NCBI RefSeq assembly: GCF_000800015.1
Contig: NZ_JUGR01000001.1
Location: forward strand, 3,224,001-3,288,000
Origin: Terriglobus sp. TAA 43
GTDB taxonomy: Bacteria > Acidobacteriota > Terriglobia > Terriglobales > Acidobacteriaceae
Direction of reading: 5' to 3'
DNA: 64,000 nt
The notes under the pieces were generated by a model, which made no database searches, was not told the origin of the DNA, and worked only from the letters and a program-made list of their open reading frames with translations. Each line of letters opens with the position of its first letter. Position 1 is the first letter of the stretch. Shown one piece after another: positions 8,454 to 17,280 of the stretch. The position numbers were made by a program, and so were the translations under genes.

Positions 8454-8699
8454 CTCCTAAAAGATAACGGCAAAGACGTTAGGCGTAGAGCCGGAAGGTC
8501 TCTGGGAACTCGGCGGAGAACAAGCGCAGTTTGGGAAGCTTTTGCATTACCGACGGGAAGAACGTTTATCAGTAGCAAGCCAAGGCCGAGATTCGCTCCC
8601 GTTACTTCGCAAAAAGATGAGCGCTTTTGGCCTTCACACGTCTTGCAGAGTAAGGGCATCCCTCCCTGATCCACAACCTTCGCGAGGACTACGCGAACC

Positions 8700-10004
8700 A
8701 TGAAGAAACCGCTCCGAAATCCTATGCTGTTTGAGCGATCCGATACCACAGCGTCTCAAAATGGACCGCTTGAAACAGATGCGGGGCAGCGGCCGACGTT
8801 TGCGGCAAGGTTCCGCTGCGTCGGTTCAGAGTGTGAGGACACATGCTGCGGTGATTGGGACATTCCGCTCGATAAGATTACCTATTTAAAGTACCGGAAG
8901 TTTCCAGACGAGGAACTTCGCACTCTTGTGTCGCACTTTGTAATACCGCGCGAAGGAATGCCGCACGACAATTGGTATGGTTCGATCCGTCGCAAGCAGG
9001 ATGGGGCGTGTCCCTTCTTTGGTGCAGACCTTCTGTGCGCGATTCAAAAGCAATACGGTCCCGAGCTCTTATCTTCAACCTGTTCGATATATCCTCGTTC
9101 GCTTGCGGTCGTAGATGGAGTCCTTGAAGGTTCTCTTAGCCTTTCATGTCCTGAAGCCGCGCGCCAAGTGCTGTTGGATGAGGATTCCACTGAGCAAATG
9201 GGCGATCTGTTTTCCGGTCAGTTCCGAACAGATAATGTGTTCGGCGTCCGCGATAACAAAGGTCTAGGAGCGGTTTATCTACAAGTTCGAGGTTTGATCG
9301 TCGAACTCATCCGTGACCGGACACGGCCTGTGTGGCAACGCCTGCTCTTAATAGTCGATCTTTGTGTTCGCTTGGACAGTGTTACTGACCGAGACTTGAT
9401 CGCCGCCTCAGACCTTGTCACGCTCTTCAGGAATTCGTTGGGACAGAGATCTGACTCCGAGTTCGACCATACGCCCGACATCGCATGTCGTCTTGAACTT
9501 GCCATATTTCTCAGCACTCAGCGTTGCCAAGATCCAGATTGTGGCACTAGATTCAAGGATGTCTTTTGGGATTTCATTGAAGCGATCGGCTCAACGACTT
9601 CCTCAGGAGCACATGAAGACGTGTATCGCTTCCGAAACGCGAACCAGAACCATTTGGAACCGCTGCTCAGTGAGGCACCATTCATGCTGGAAAACTTCCT
9701 GCTGAACTACATTTACCAGCACCTCTTCCCTTTCGGAAGAGCTGGGAGCAACAGATTTTTTAGCCACACGATGTCTGATGAGGCCATCCTGCTAGTCGTT
9801 CGCTACTCTTGGATGACGACGCTACTCGCTGGGGCAGCAGGTCTGCATGGCTCCAGCTTTGGAAAGTCGCGCCTTGTGTCTACCGTCCAATCCTTTACCC
9901 GAGCTGTCGAACACACACCCTACATCCTTGAAGAAGCTCTTGTTTTTGTAAGGTCCCGCGGCCTCGACACATTGTCAGGTCTGACAAAGCTTCTCAGAAG
10001 CTAA
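8700..10004 (+). CDS. FliB-family lysine-N-methylase
   Basis: The 434-residue protein carries the FliB cysteine signature in two clusters: FRCVGSECEDTCCGDW (Cys40, 45, 49, 50) and CPFFGADLLCAIQKQYG with STCSIYPR (Cys104, 113, 128). A later FLLNYIYQHLFPFGR motif is also typical. In Salmonella, FliB methylates lysines on flagellin; the Cys clusters probably bind a metal or Fe-S centre. No flagellar gene is visible in the window, so the substrate here is unknown and the enzyme may modify another surface protein. It starts with ATG at 8700. It lies 275 bp upstream of the NTPase-TOPRIM cluster on the same strand and may be an independent gene. Confidence 0.8.
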   Translation: MKKPLRNPMLFERSDTTASQNGPLETDAGQRPTFAARFRCVGSECEDTCCGDWDIPLDKITYLKYRKFPDEELRTLVSHFVIPREGMPHDNWYGSIRRKQDGACPFFGADLLCAIQKQYGPELLSSTCSIYPRSLAVVDGVLEGSLSLSCPEAARQVLLDEDSTEQMGDLFSGQFRTDNVFGVRDNKGLGAVYLQVRGLIVELIRDRTRPVWQRLLLIVDLCVRLDSVTDRDLIAASDLVTLFRNSLGQRSDSEFDHTPDIACRLELAIFLSTQRCQDPDCGTRFKDVFWDFIEAIGSTTSSGAHEDVYRFRNANQNHLEPLLSEAPFMLENFLLNYIYQHLFPFGRAGSNRFFSHTMSDEAILLVVRYSWMTTLLAGAAGLHGSSFGKSRLVSTVQSFTRAVEHTPYILEEALVFVRSRGLDTLSGLTKLLRS

Positions 10005-10260
10005 GGGTTGCGGATGGGAAATCCATAACATGCTGGGTTCTCGTCAGAGTCCATGAGCGGAAGGGCGTTCTGAGGACTAATCCAGATTCGATGAGTGCAT
10101 TGGCCTGTTCTCGTCAGTCGATCCCCGTGATTTAAGGTTACCTCCCGAACGCTCTGAAGGCTCTCAAAAGGACGAATATCAGATCGACAGCAAATTGCTG
10201 ACATGAAGAGGACTAGTCCGAGACCCGCGTCCAAGAGGTTTGGTTTTTCTACGACCCGAC

Positions 10261-10266
10261 TATAAT
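10261..10266 (+). promoter_or_regulatory. Consensus -10 box before the SAMD9-like NTPase gene
   Basis: A perfect TATAAT lies 14 bp before the GTG at 10280. No good -35 hexamer stands 16-18 bp upstream. If it is used, the transcript would begin near 10273, leaving a leader of only about 7 nt. That would make the mRNA nearly leaderless or move the start downstream, for example to the TTG at 10292. Confidence 0.4.
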
Positions 10267-10279
10267 CGGCCTGAACATC

Positions 10280-13200
10280 GTGAGAGGGAAATTGTTAACT
10301 CCGAACCTTATCAATATTCAGCGTGTACCAGACAGCCTTCTCTCAGGACTCGAAAACAGAGATGCGGCCTTGTGGCTTCGAGATGTTAGTTATACGCCTG
10401 AATCTCTTGATGTATTAGTCCGGTTCCTTCGAATGCCGTGGAAATCGATCACACTCGAAACCCATGACGAGGGGCTCTTGGCAGCGCTGCAATCCGCTGA
10501 GACGTTCAGTGATCCGATGATTCGCAAGAGGGGGTTCATCCAGGTAATCGACAACGATCCTTCGCGATTGACACTTCCTCAACAATGCTTACCTGTCTAT
10601 TTATTAAATGGAAGGTCGAGGCAAGCAAACGATTCGGCCTTTGAGAGCCAGCTTCGCCGGCTGACGATGATTGAGTCTTTGCGGCGTTCTGCACCAGAAA
10701 ACCTTGTCGTTCTTTCTTGGAGCACTCCCCCGATACCGGAGGCACTTTCGGATCTATGGTCGTCCGGCTTCCGTTCATTCCTGACGATCGTCTCTAATGC
10801 AAAAGACGCTGAAGAAGAGGTCAAGAGTTTTGTACAGTCTAGAGCCGGAAATGTAATAGCTAGTCTGCTACTGTCCGACCCAACACCTACAATTCTTGAG
10901 ACAAGTAATCGTTACTACCGAATTTTCCCTGAAGCAAGCCATGTGCTCCGTTTCCGAGAAGCGGATGGATCGCTTCACCAATTGGATGTGGTTGATCTCG
11001 ATGAGCCTGAGAGACCACTTCTTGCCTCCTACGAGCTCATAGAAGAAAAAGACCTATCCCCGCTTCTGCCGTCAGAATTATCCGAAGCAGAGTTCACGAA
11101 TTTCTTCGCCGACTCGAGTCAGTCTTGGCGTCCGTATGCTGCGGAGCTGCCCTGGGTCAAGGATTCAGATGTCAGCACCAAACTGTTGTCCCTTCTGAAC
11201 AGGCTTGATCATCAGGGAGCGGAAGAAACATCGATAGCATACATCGCTGCTGAACCCGGTGCTGGCGGAACCACCCTTGCCCGAGCACTTGCGTGGCAGT
11301 GCGCGAGGTTGGGATATCCCACGCTCTTAGCGAAGCAGATTCCGTTCGTTCCAGAGACTCTGCCTGTTAGGAATTTCCTGACCAAGGTAAACGCCGCTGC
11401 CAACAAGAGTGCACCGACCAAATCTTTCAGCGGCGGAAGTCCGAGAGGTAGAGATGGTTCCAGCCGAAGATATGAAACGCCTTGGCTACTCGTCTTCGAC
11501 ACCATCCATTGGCAGAATCGAGACGCTGAGCTTATCAAGTTCAGAAGAGAAATGGAGAAATCCGGTCGCCCTACCTGCATTTTGGTGGTTTCAGGAAGCT
11601 CGCTTCCGCTCTCGTTTTATACCGCGCCCGACCTACATAAAATTGGCGAGCTGAATCATGCGATAGGCTTTGATGATGCGATACGTCTCGGCGAGCATTT
11701 AAATAAGTTCTTGAAGCCATTTGGTAAAGAGCGTAAAGCCCAGCAATGGGAGTTGTTTTACAGAGAACATAATGTCCGCTACATGGACGGAATAGCAGCA
11801 TTCTGGGTCAGTTTATCGTTCTGGATCCAGGGGCACTATGATCTCAGCGAGTCAATTCAGTCTTGGGTCTATCGCTCTTTCAAAGCTGCTTCTCTTGAGA
11901 GGACCCTCAAAGAGGCCGTACTTCGGATCGCCGCCCTCAGTTCAGAGCGAATCTCTCTACCAGAAACCCTACTTCCGACATCAACTGGTCCCTGGCCGAT
12001 TTCCCATCTACTACGAGATGCCCAGCCTTCCTTAACTCCAATTGGTCTCGTTAGAACTTCGGCTGACGGTGAGAGGTACTGGGGGCTAGTCCATGACATC
12101 TTAGGACGATTCCTAATCAACGCTCTTTTCTATGATTTCGCGGAGCGAAACGATCTCGGTTTCGCACATGCCCAGGATCCTGAACATCTACGCTTTCTGC
12201 TTTTACAGAAAACAGCTCGCGAACCAGCTTTGGGGGAGCGAGCGTACCGAGCGATCGGGGAAGATTTTGCCACCAGTATCTTCAAAATTGATCCGGACCA
12301 TGGACATAGTAACTTCGTGGCAATATGGCCTGATGTTCTTCAGACACTTGATTCGATGCCACGAACACTACGCGATACGAGCAGACTATTTCGCCATCAT
12401 AGTGCAATATCACGACGTCGCATCACTAAGCTTGAAAACCTCTTTTACGGACCTAAGGATTTTGAGAAGAAGCAGCTACTGCATCAGGCGATCGACGATA
12501 TCAGGTACGCACTCGACTTCATCGAGTACACTCCAGAATCCGAACCCAGCCTAAACTTACTTAACTCGTTAGCGAACGCATATTTCGATCTCGCTGATCT
12601 CGAAGCGAGGGACGGAGCAAGCAAAGAAAGGCTTCGCGAACTCAGAGATCTTGCAAATGACGCTACGAGGCGGGCGTTCGCTGAAAGCCCCACGAACTCC
12701 TTCGTAGTCGAGACCTACGTCAAAAATTTACTTCAGAGCGGAAGAACTGACCCTGACCGAGCGGTCGAGAATTCGATTGAGGCACTCGGGGTGCTCTTCT
12801 CCGCGATGAGCACGTACGAACCGGACTATCGTTCCTTGCAACTGGGATCGCTGGCTGATCAGGCTCTGAAGATGCTACTTGACCATACGTCCAAAGATAA
12901 TGGCGAACGGCAGATAAGAACTGCAGTAGACGTTCTAGTTCTTGCTTGGCGCGCATTGTCATTCAGCGGTGAGATGGATGCTCCGAGTATCGCGTTTGAC
13001 ACGATACCGAAGGAAAAGCGAGAACTCGCCTTGAGCTATCTGTCAAACCCGGCGGGACGGGGTAACACACAGGTTCTCCGCCTCACATATCACCTGGTTT
13101 GCGCTAGTAGGCCCTTTGATTTTGGCGCGCAACTAGAGTTGGTAGAGCAACTGGTCGGGACGTCTCTCCGGTCACTCCCTCAGTTAGCGCTCGAATACGC

Positions 13201-13567
13201 CATATTACTCTTCCAGTGCGGCAGAGCACTTGAGGGGAATAAAATCTACAAGGATTTACGTCGGCTTTGGCGTGAGAGCGAGTCTTTTGTGCACGTTCCC
13301 GATCGCTTGAGATGGCTTGTTGATACGCACTCTCATAATCTGAAGATCGTGAACGCAGTCATTTCTTCCGATGACGGATTTAATGTAATCGGACGTGTGC
13401 AAGAGTTTGCGGCTGCGTCCGCACCTCTGAGGCCAGAGGAGTTCAGTATCCGATCCGTAACCCCAGGGCTACGTGTCGCATGTCATGTCTCATTCGGCTT
13501 CAAAGGTCCATTCCTGCGTCCAACTACTGCCGGCCCCGCTGAAGTTAATCAGGTGAGACGTGACTAA
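10280..13567 (+). CDS. SAMD9-like STAND NTPase, candidate defence sensor
   Basis: The 1095-residue protein appears to have four parts. Residues 1-250 are alpha/beta, with VIDNDPSR and LPVYLLNGR, possibly a degenerate SIR2-like domain. Residues 265-310 form a linker (SELSEAEFTNFF, then SWRPYAAELPW). The NTPase domain has a P-loop at 323-335 (AAEPGAGGTTLAR) and a hydrophobic strand ending in Asp at 403-407 (LLVFD). The P-loop lysine position is Gly, giving a GGTT signature like the SAMD9 family as I remember it. Residues about 740-1000 look like helical TPR-type repeats, and the C-terminus (RVQEFAAASAPLRPEEF, VSFGFKGPF) looks like an OB-type beta domain. STAND NTPases sense infection and trigger an effector. 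The next gene, a TOPRIM protein, overlaps by 8 bp. SAMD9 similarity is inferred from motif and layout only. The GTG start is uncertain. Confidence 0.6.
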   Translation: MRGKLLTPNLINIQRVPDSLLSGLENRDAALWLRDVSYTPESLDVLVRFLRMPWKSITLETHDEGLLAALQSAETFSDPMIRKRGFIQVIDNDPSRLTLPQQCLPVYLLNGRSRQANDSAFESQLRRLTMIESLRRSAPENLVVLSWSTPPIPEALSDLWSSGFRSFLTIVSNAKDAEEEVKSFVQSRAGNVIASLLLSDPTPTILETSNRYYRIFPEASHVLRFREADGSLHQLDVVDLDEPERPLLASYELIEEKDLSPLLPSELSEAEFTNFFADSSQSWRPYAAELPWVKDSDVSTKLLSLLNRLDHQGAEETSIAYIAAEPGAGGTTLARALAWQCARLGYPTLLAKQIPFVPETLPVRNFLTKVNAAANKSAPTKSFSGGSPRGRDGSSRRYETPWLLVFDTIHWQNRDAELIKFRREMEKSGRPTCILVVSGSSLPLSFYTAPDLHKIGELNHAIGFDDAIRLGEHLNKFLKPFGKERKAQQWELFYREHNVRYMDGIAAFWVSLSFWIQGHYDLSESIQSWVYRSFKAASLERTLKEAVLRIAALSSERISLPETLLPTSTGPWPISHLLRDAQPSLTPIGLVRTSADGERYWGLVHDILGRFLINALFYDFAERNDLGFAHAQDPEHLRFLLLQKTAREPALGERAYRAIGEDFATSIFKIDPDHGHSNFVAIWPDVLQTLDSMPRTLRDTSRLFRHHSAISRRRITKLENLFYGPKDFEKKQLLHQAIDDIRYALDFIEYTPESEPSLNLLNSLANAYFDLADLEARDGASKERLRELRDLANDATRRAFAESPTNSFVVETYVKNLLQSGRTDPDRAVENSIEALGVLFSAMSTYEPDYRSLQLGSLADQALKMLLDHTSKDNGERQIRTAVDVLVLAWRALSFSGEMDAPSIAFDTIPKEKRELALSYLSNPAGRGNTQVLRLTYHLVCASRPFDFGAQLELVEQLVGTSLRSLPQLALEYAILLFQCGRALEGNKIYKDLRRLWRESESFVHVPDRLRWLVDTHSHNLKIVNAVISSDDGFNVIGRVQEFAAASAPLRPEEFSIRSVTPGLRVACHVSFGFKGPFLRPTTAGPAEVNQVRRD

Positions 13568-14264
13568 CAACAGCGACCCGATTGCTACTTACATGGCCAG
13601 CTTGGGTCACAGAGTCTGCCCCAAAATCCTGTTGGTCGAAGGTATTAGCGACTATGAGCTACTGACGTTAGCCGCAACGCTTTTTGAAGACGAGGGTAAG
13701 GGTCAACTTCTTCACCCTAATTTGTGCATCATTCCCGCTGGCATAGGAGATCTTGGCGGTACGAAAGGCGTGGTCAGAGAACTAATCTGTCTGAGAGGGC
13801 TTAGCCGAGCGTGCTTGACTCCAGAAGGCCGGCCACGATATAGGATCGCCGCCTTATTCGATAACGATACGGCTGGTCGCCAAGGCATTCAAGCCGCTAG
13901 GGGGTTTGACCTAAGCTTGATCGAATGCAAAGACCTATTTTTGTTACGCCCTGTGATGCCCACAACAAACAATCTTGACCCCGTTGCGCTTCAGCGATTT
14001 GTCGCTGAAGCGAATCTCTCATACAAGGGATTGGATTGGGAAATAGAGGACTACCTCCCCTCATCATTGATTGATGTATTCCTAGAAGAACAACCCAATG
14101 CTGTTAGTAGGTTTTCTTCCGCCAGCGACAAGACTCATCGCGACTTTACTCGTGACGGTAAAGCTCGGCTGCTCCGATTCGTCAAGCAACATGCGATTTA
14201 TGAGGATATGAATGCCATCATTGAATTGCTGTCGGCTGTGCGGTGCTACCTCGGCGTAAAGTGA
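13560..14264 (+). CDS. TOPRIM-domain protein, candidate nuclease effector
   Basis: The 234-residue product has the two TOPRIM signatures in order: the acidic motif LLVEGISDYELL (Glu27) and the metal-binding ALFDNDTAGRQG (Asp101 and Asp103), with a glycine-rich PAGIGDLGGTKG between them. TOPRIM folds bind Mg2+ and cut or join nucleic acids in topoisomerases, primases, OLD nucleases and PARIS AriB-type toxins. No DnaG or topoisomerase domains accompany it here. It is small and stand-alone, apart from a C-terminal helical region. It starts with GTG at 13560, with AGGTGAG just upstream inside the NTPase gene, and overlaps that gene by 8 bp. The tight coupling argues that the NTPase controls this protein. 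The function as a defence nuclease is inferred. Confidence 0.75.
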   Translation: MTNNSDPIATYMASLGHRVCPKILLVEGISDYELLTLAATLFEDEGKGQLLHPNLCIIPAGIGDLGGTKGVVRELICLRGLSRACLTPEGRPRYRIAALFDNDTAGRQGIQAARGFDLSLIECKDLFLLRPVMPTTNNLDPVALQRFVAEANLSYKGLDWEIEDYLPSSLIDVFLEEQPNAVSRFSSASDKTHRDFTRDGKARLLRFVKQHAIYEDMNAIIELLSAVRCYLGVK

Positions 14265-14325
14265 GTCAACGCTACCGCATTCTTGTTATCTGCGAGAAAC
14301 GAAATTCTGAGTTTTCGAGGCGCGC

Positions 14326-15395
14326 GTGCCCAGATATACCAGCCGATCGACCTTCCATGTCCTGATTGATACATGCGTCCGGATAGATGCAGCCAAAGAC
14401 CAGCAGCAGCAGGCAATCTTGGCCGCGCTCGAAGAACTTGTGCGCGAAAAGGATATAGCGATCATCTTGCCGAGATTCGTAGTAGACGAGTTTGCCCGGG
14501 ATAAGTCCCGAATTGTTGAAGACAGCACACGCAGTCTCTCGAGCACATTGAAACGGGTGAAAGATGTGGTCGAAAAAATCGGCGACCCTCGCCAGAAGCG
14601 CAACGTTCTGCGTCAACTCAATGAGGTTGAGCACCGGCTATCGTCTTTGGGTGAAGCCGCCGTGGAAACGGTCGGGCGAATTGAAAAGCTTTTCGCCGTG
14701 ACACCTGTTATTGAAACCACCGACGCAGTGAAGCTGCGAGCGGCCCAGTGCGCCATCGACAAGCGGGCTCCGTTTCATCGACAACGCCACGGGATTTACG
14801 ATGCGATTCTGATCGAAACTTATGCTGACCGCGTTGCCAGCAGGGCTCCGGCAGGGACGCGCTTCGCCTTTGTCACCCACAACACAAAGGACTTCAGCCA
14901 CCCGGCAGCAAGCAATAAACTCCCGCATCCTGACATGGCCGCGTATTTTTCAAGGGCGATATCACTGTATTTCATCACCCTTGGCGAGGCTTTGCGGAGT
15001 ATTCGGCCAGGGCAGTTTGCAGATCTCATGATCGAACAGAAATGGGTGGAAGAGCCCAGGCCGCTCGCCGAAGTCCTCGGCTCGATTGACACGTTGACCA
15101 CGCAAGTTTGGTACAACCGGCACAAGAATCTGGCGTGGAGAATTGAGAGAGGGCAGCACAAGATCGTCACGCGGGAAGAGTGGGAAGCGAAGTTCAAGCA
15201 GCACAGAGGTTATGGTCAAAACCACACGGTCGACACGATCTGGAGAGTGCGCTCAAGGCCGCAAAGAAAGCCGAACGCAGGCTTGGCAATGACAACTCTG
15301 GCCCTTGGGATGACTTCGAGTGGGGCATGATCAACGGTAAGCTTTCAGCGCTTCGGCGGGTACTAGGCGAGGAATGGGACATGCTCGATACGTGA
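14326..15395 (+). pseudogene. PIN-like (DUF4935-type) nuclease with a C-terminal frameshift
   Basis: From the GTG at 14326 the product has PIN-type acidic residues: Asp15 in FHVLIDTCVRIDA, Glu55 in RFVVDEFARDK, Asp159 in GIYDAILIETYAD and Asp189 in FAFVTHNTKDFS. PIN proteins are Mg2+-dependent ribonucleases. The reading frame itself runs to 15330, but its tail after about 15235 is unlike protein. In the frame beginning at 15237 the sequence continues DLESALKAAKKAERRLG and ends GMINGKLSALRRVLGEEWDM, then stops at 15395. The join is at ACAC (15233-15236). Removing one AC gives TVDDLESALK, so a dinucleotide gain broke the gene or the assembly. It lies 61 bp behind the TOPRIM gene on the same strand and may belong to the same defence unit. 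Confidence 0.7.
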
Positions 15396-15783
15396 TCGGT
15401 GTGAGCGGACTGGGATTAGAGATAAAACAGCCGATCACTCCTTGCCGATCTCACGACGAGTGCTGAATCGCCGATGCACTGATCGACTCGGGCTATCGCC
15501 AAGATAATCTTCCGTAGGCCATCCTGCCTATTCAGGCTCACGTACGTCGATCCGGTCCACCTTCTGCAAAGAGTCACAGGCGTAGATTCGGCAATAGAAA
15601 CTTCGCGAACGCAGACTCGATGATTAACCGGTGGCAGTGTGCTCCCACTTCTCTACACGCTTGGCGGCGGCCATTTCAACTCAGAAATAGCTGCGCTGCA
15701 CAACATCTTCCAACGGCATAGAAGATCGGCACTCTACTCCTTCCCCTAGACACGCATGCGTCAAAAAGCCGAGGCCATGGTGT
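15396..15783. other. Non-coding stretch after the PIN gene
   Basis: Neither strand shows an ORF with a credible start or family resemblance. I see no hairpin long enough to call a terminator and no repeat. Confidence 0.5.
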
Positions 15784-16209
15784 TCATTCGATACTTTTGA
15801 GTGCCGCCACGACGATATCCGCTTTTAGGTCGCGGAAGCGACTGTCAGCCTCGTTTAGTGCTCCTCTTCGAACGGAGTTCAAGACTTTTGTCCATGCCTC
15901 TGTGATACCCATGGTTGCCACATCAGGGGCGATGAAGAGACGATCCTCTAGCGTGTTGTTTGCGGCCATCTTTCCGGCATCAAGTTCCTGTTTCTCTTCG
16001 GGACTAAGCACCGAGTTCTCGAGTCGAACGATCGTTGCGAACGTTTCGGTAAGGCGACTCAAAAGCTCTCGCCATTCCAGCTTGCGCTGATCGCGGAGCC
16101 AAAGAGAATGTTGGGACCTGCGCGTCATCCATTGAGAAAGGACACTTCCGAGGAGCGTGCCCGTGATTCCAAGGCCCGCGACGATCAAGGTGACTGTTTG
16201 CGTTTGCAT
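15784..16209 (-). CDS. Small membrane-anchored protein of unknown function
   Basis: The 141-residue product begins with a single membrane helix (MQTQTVTLIVAGLGITGTLLGSV). A basic, helical cytoplasmic part follows (QWMTRRSQHSLWLRDQRKLEWRELLSRL). This topology, a short anchor then W.RDQRK..WRELL, is common in uncharacterised bacterial proteins and matches no named function I know. The ATG at 16209 is natural because the helix starts immediately. It stands alone on the minus strand between the defence cluster and the phage-like module. Confidence 0.65.
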   Translation of the reverse strand: MQTQTVTLIVAGLGITGTLLGSVLSQWMTRRSQHSLWLRDQRKLEWRELLSRLTETFATIVRLENSVLSPEEKQELDAGKMAANNTLEDRLFIAPDVATMGITEAWTKVLNSVRRGALNEADSRFRDLKADIVVAALKSIE

Positions 16210-16848
16210 GACTCTCCTCAGACGTTAAGCAAGTTCATGCCGATTCTACGATGCTCTCACACCGAAAACGGGTCTTCGATGGCTCCGCGCAGGTCTCACA
16301 CGCTATCGCCCTCACAGGGCAAACGTCCGGCTCTGGTGAGCAGGTATCGGCCTTCGAGAACGACTATTTCTCCGTCCTGAGGCGATCAGAATTTCGAAGC
16401 ATATCCACGACCGGTACGGACTTGACGCAGGCATCATGTGAGAGCACCGCTCTGTAGTCTGCGACGGCCTCAGCTTCATCACCAGGAACGGATCAGACGG
16501 ATGCGTTCTGAAGGACCAGGATGAGGGACGTCAGCGGACGTCACAGGCCCAACGACGCCGTCGCCTAAGTTTCTTGCCTTCTAAGAAATGGTTAAGCGCA
16601 CACCGTCTCCTAAGTGAAGGCGGGTCAGTGAGTCAGGATCACAAGTCGATCTGTATCCACGCTAGAGATCGCTGCGGTCATAATCGCTGCTGTACGCCTT
16701 GCACGCGAGGAATGGAGCCAAATCGCCAATGCACTCATCCAACCCAGATTAGTCCTCATAAGTCGGCTTATCGTCAGAAGGCATCAATGATCGACAACCG
16801 CGTTTATCGGTAGCGACGGAGTGCTAGTCTCTCGGAGTTGCCTCGAAG
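16210..16848. other. Long non-coding stretch between two minus-strand hypothetical genes
   Basis: About 640 bp without a supported gene. Open frames are short and of random composition. The 16574-16813 plus-strand frame is rich in Cys, His and Arg and has no ribosome site. No clear repeat or hairpin was noticed. It may be decayed DNA typical of an integration hot spot. Confidence 0.5.
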
Positions 16849-17244
16849 CTAGGGTCTACGGATTGCTGTAAACCGATCAAGCTTTTCACCCCTTCTTCTC
16901 TTGACCGCTTGCTTATGTAAATGGGCGACCGGATCCTCAGGGCCGCCCTCACCATCGTCCTCAGCGTGCACGCTCACTCTCTCCTCAAGAACGTGTTCTA
17001 CCTGAGGTTGCGCCATGACACTCAGCTCTTGCAGTGCACTTCCTAACGATGCGGAACTCGGATAAAACCCCCATTTGCTCTTGCCCTGCCGTTTTCGTCG
17101 CCTCCAACGATATCGCTGTAAGAAGAACGCAATCGTGAACGGGAGAGAGAGGAGAAAAAGCCCGCCGAAGGGCAGAACGTCAAAGACGAATTTCACTAGT
17201 GTCCTCGCAAGTTGTCTAAAGGCATGACTAAACGCCGCACGCAA
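16849..17244 (-). CDS. Hypothetical single-pass membrane protein
   Basis: The 131-residue frame has a convincing membrane segment (FDVLPFGGLFLLSLPFTIAFFL, about residues 20-42). A basic stop-transfer stretch (QRYRWRRRKRQGKSK) and an acidic soluble tail with VSVHAEDDGEGGPED follow. I recognise no family. The next gene upstream on the same strand (17281) is also a small membrane protein, so the two may be co-expressed. Function unknown. Confidence 0.5.
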   Translation of the reverse strand: MRAAFSHAFRQLARTLVKFVFDVLPFGGLFLLSLPFTIAFFLQRYRWRRRKRQGKSKWGFYPSSASLGSALQELSVMAQPQVEHVLEERVSVHAEDDGEGGPEDPVAHLHKQAVKRRRGEKLDRFTAIRRP

Positions 17245-17280
17245 GAGCGTGGCGATCCCTTCGCGGGCTGTCGTGGGCTG

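Noticed and set aside
8454-8699. Possible decayed coding sequence between the thioredoxin-like and fliB-like genes.
   Set aside because: Short frames on both strands look partly protein-like, but no frame has a start, ribosome site or recognisable family, so I list no gene.
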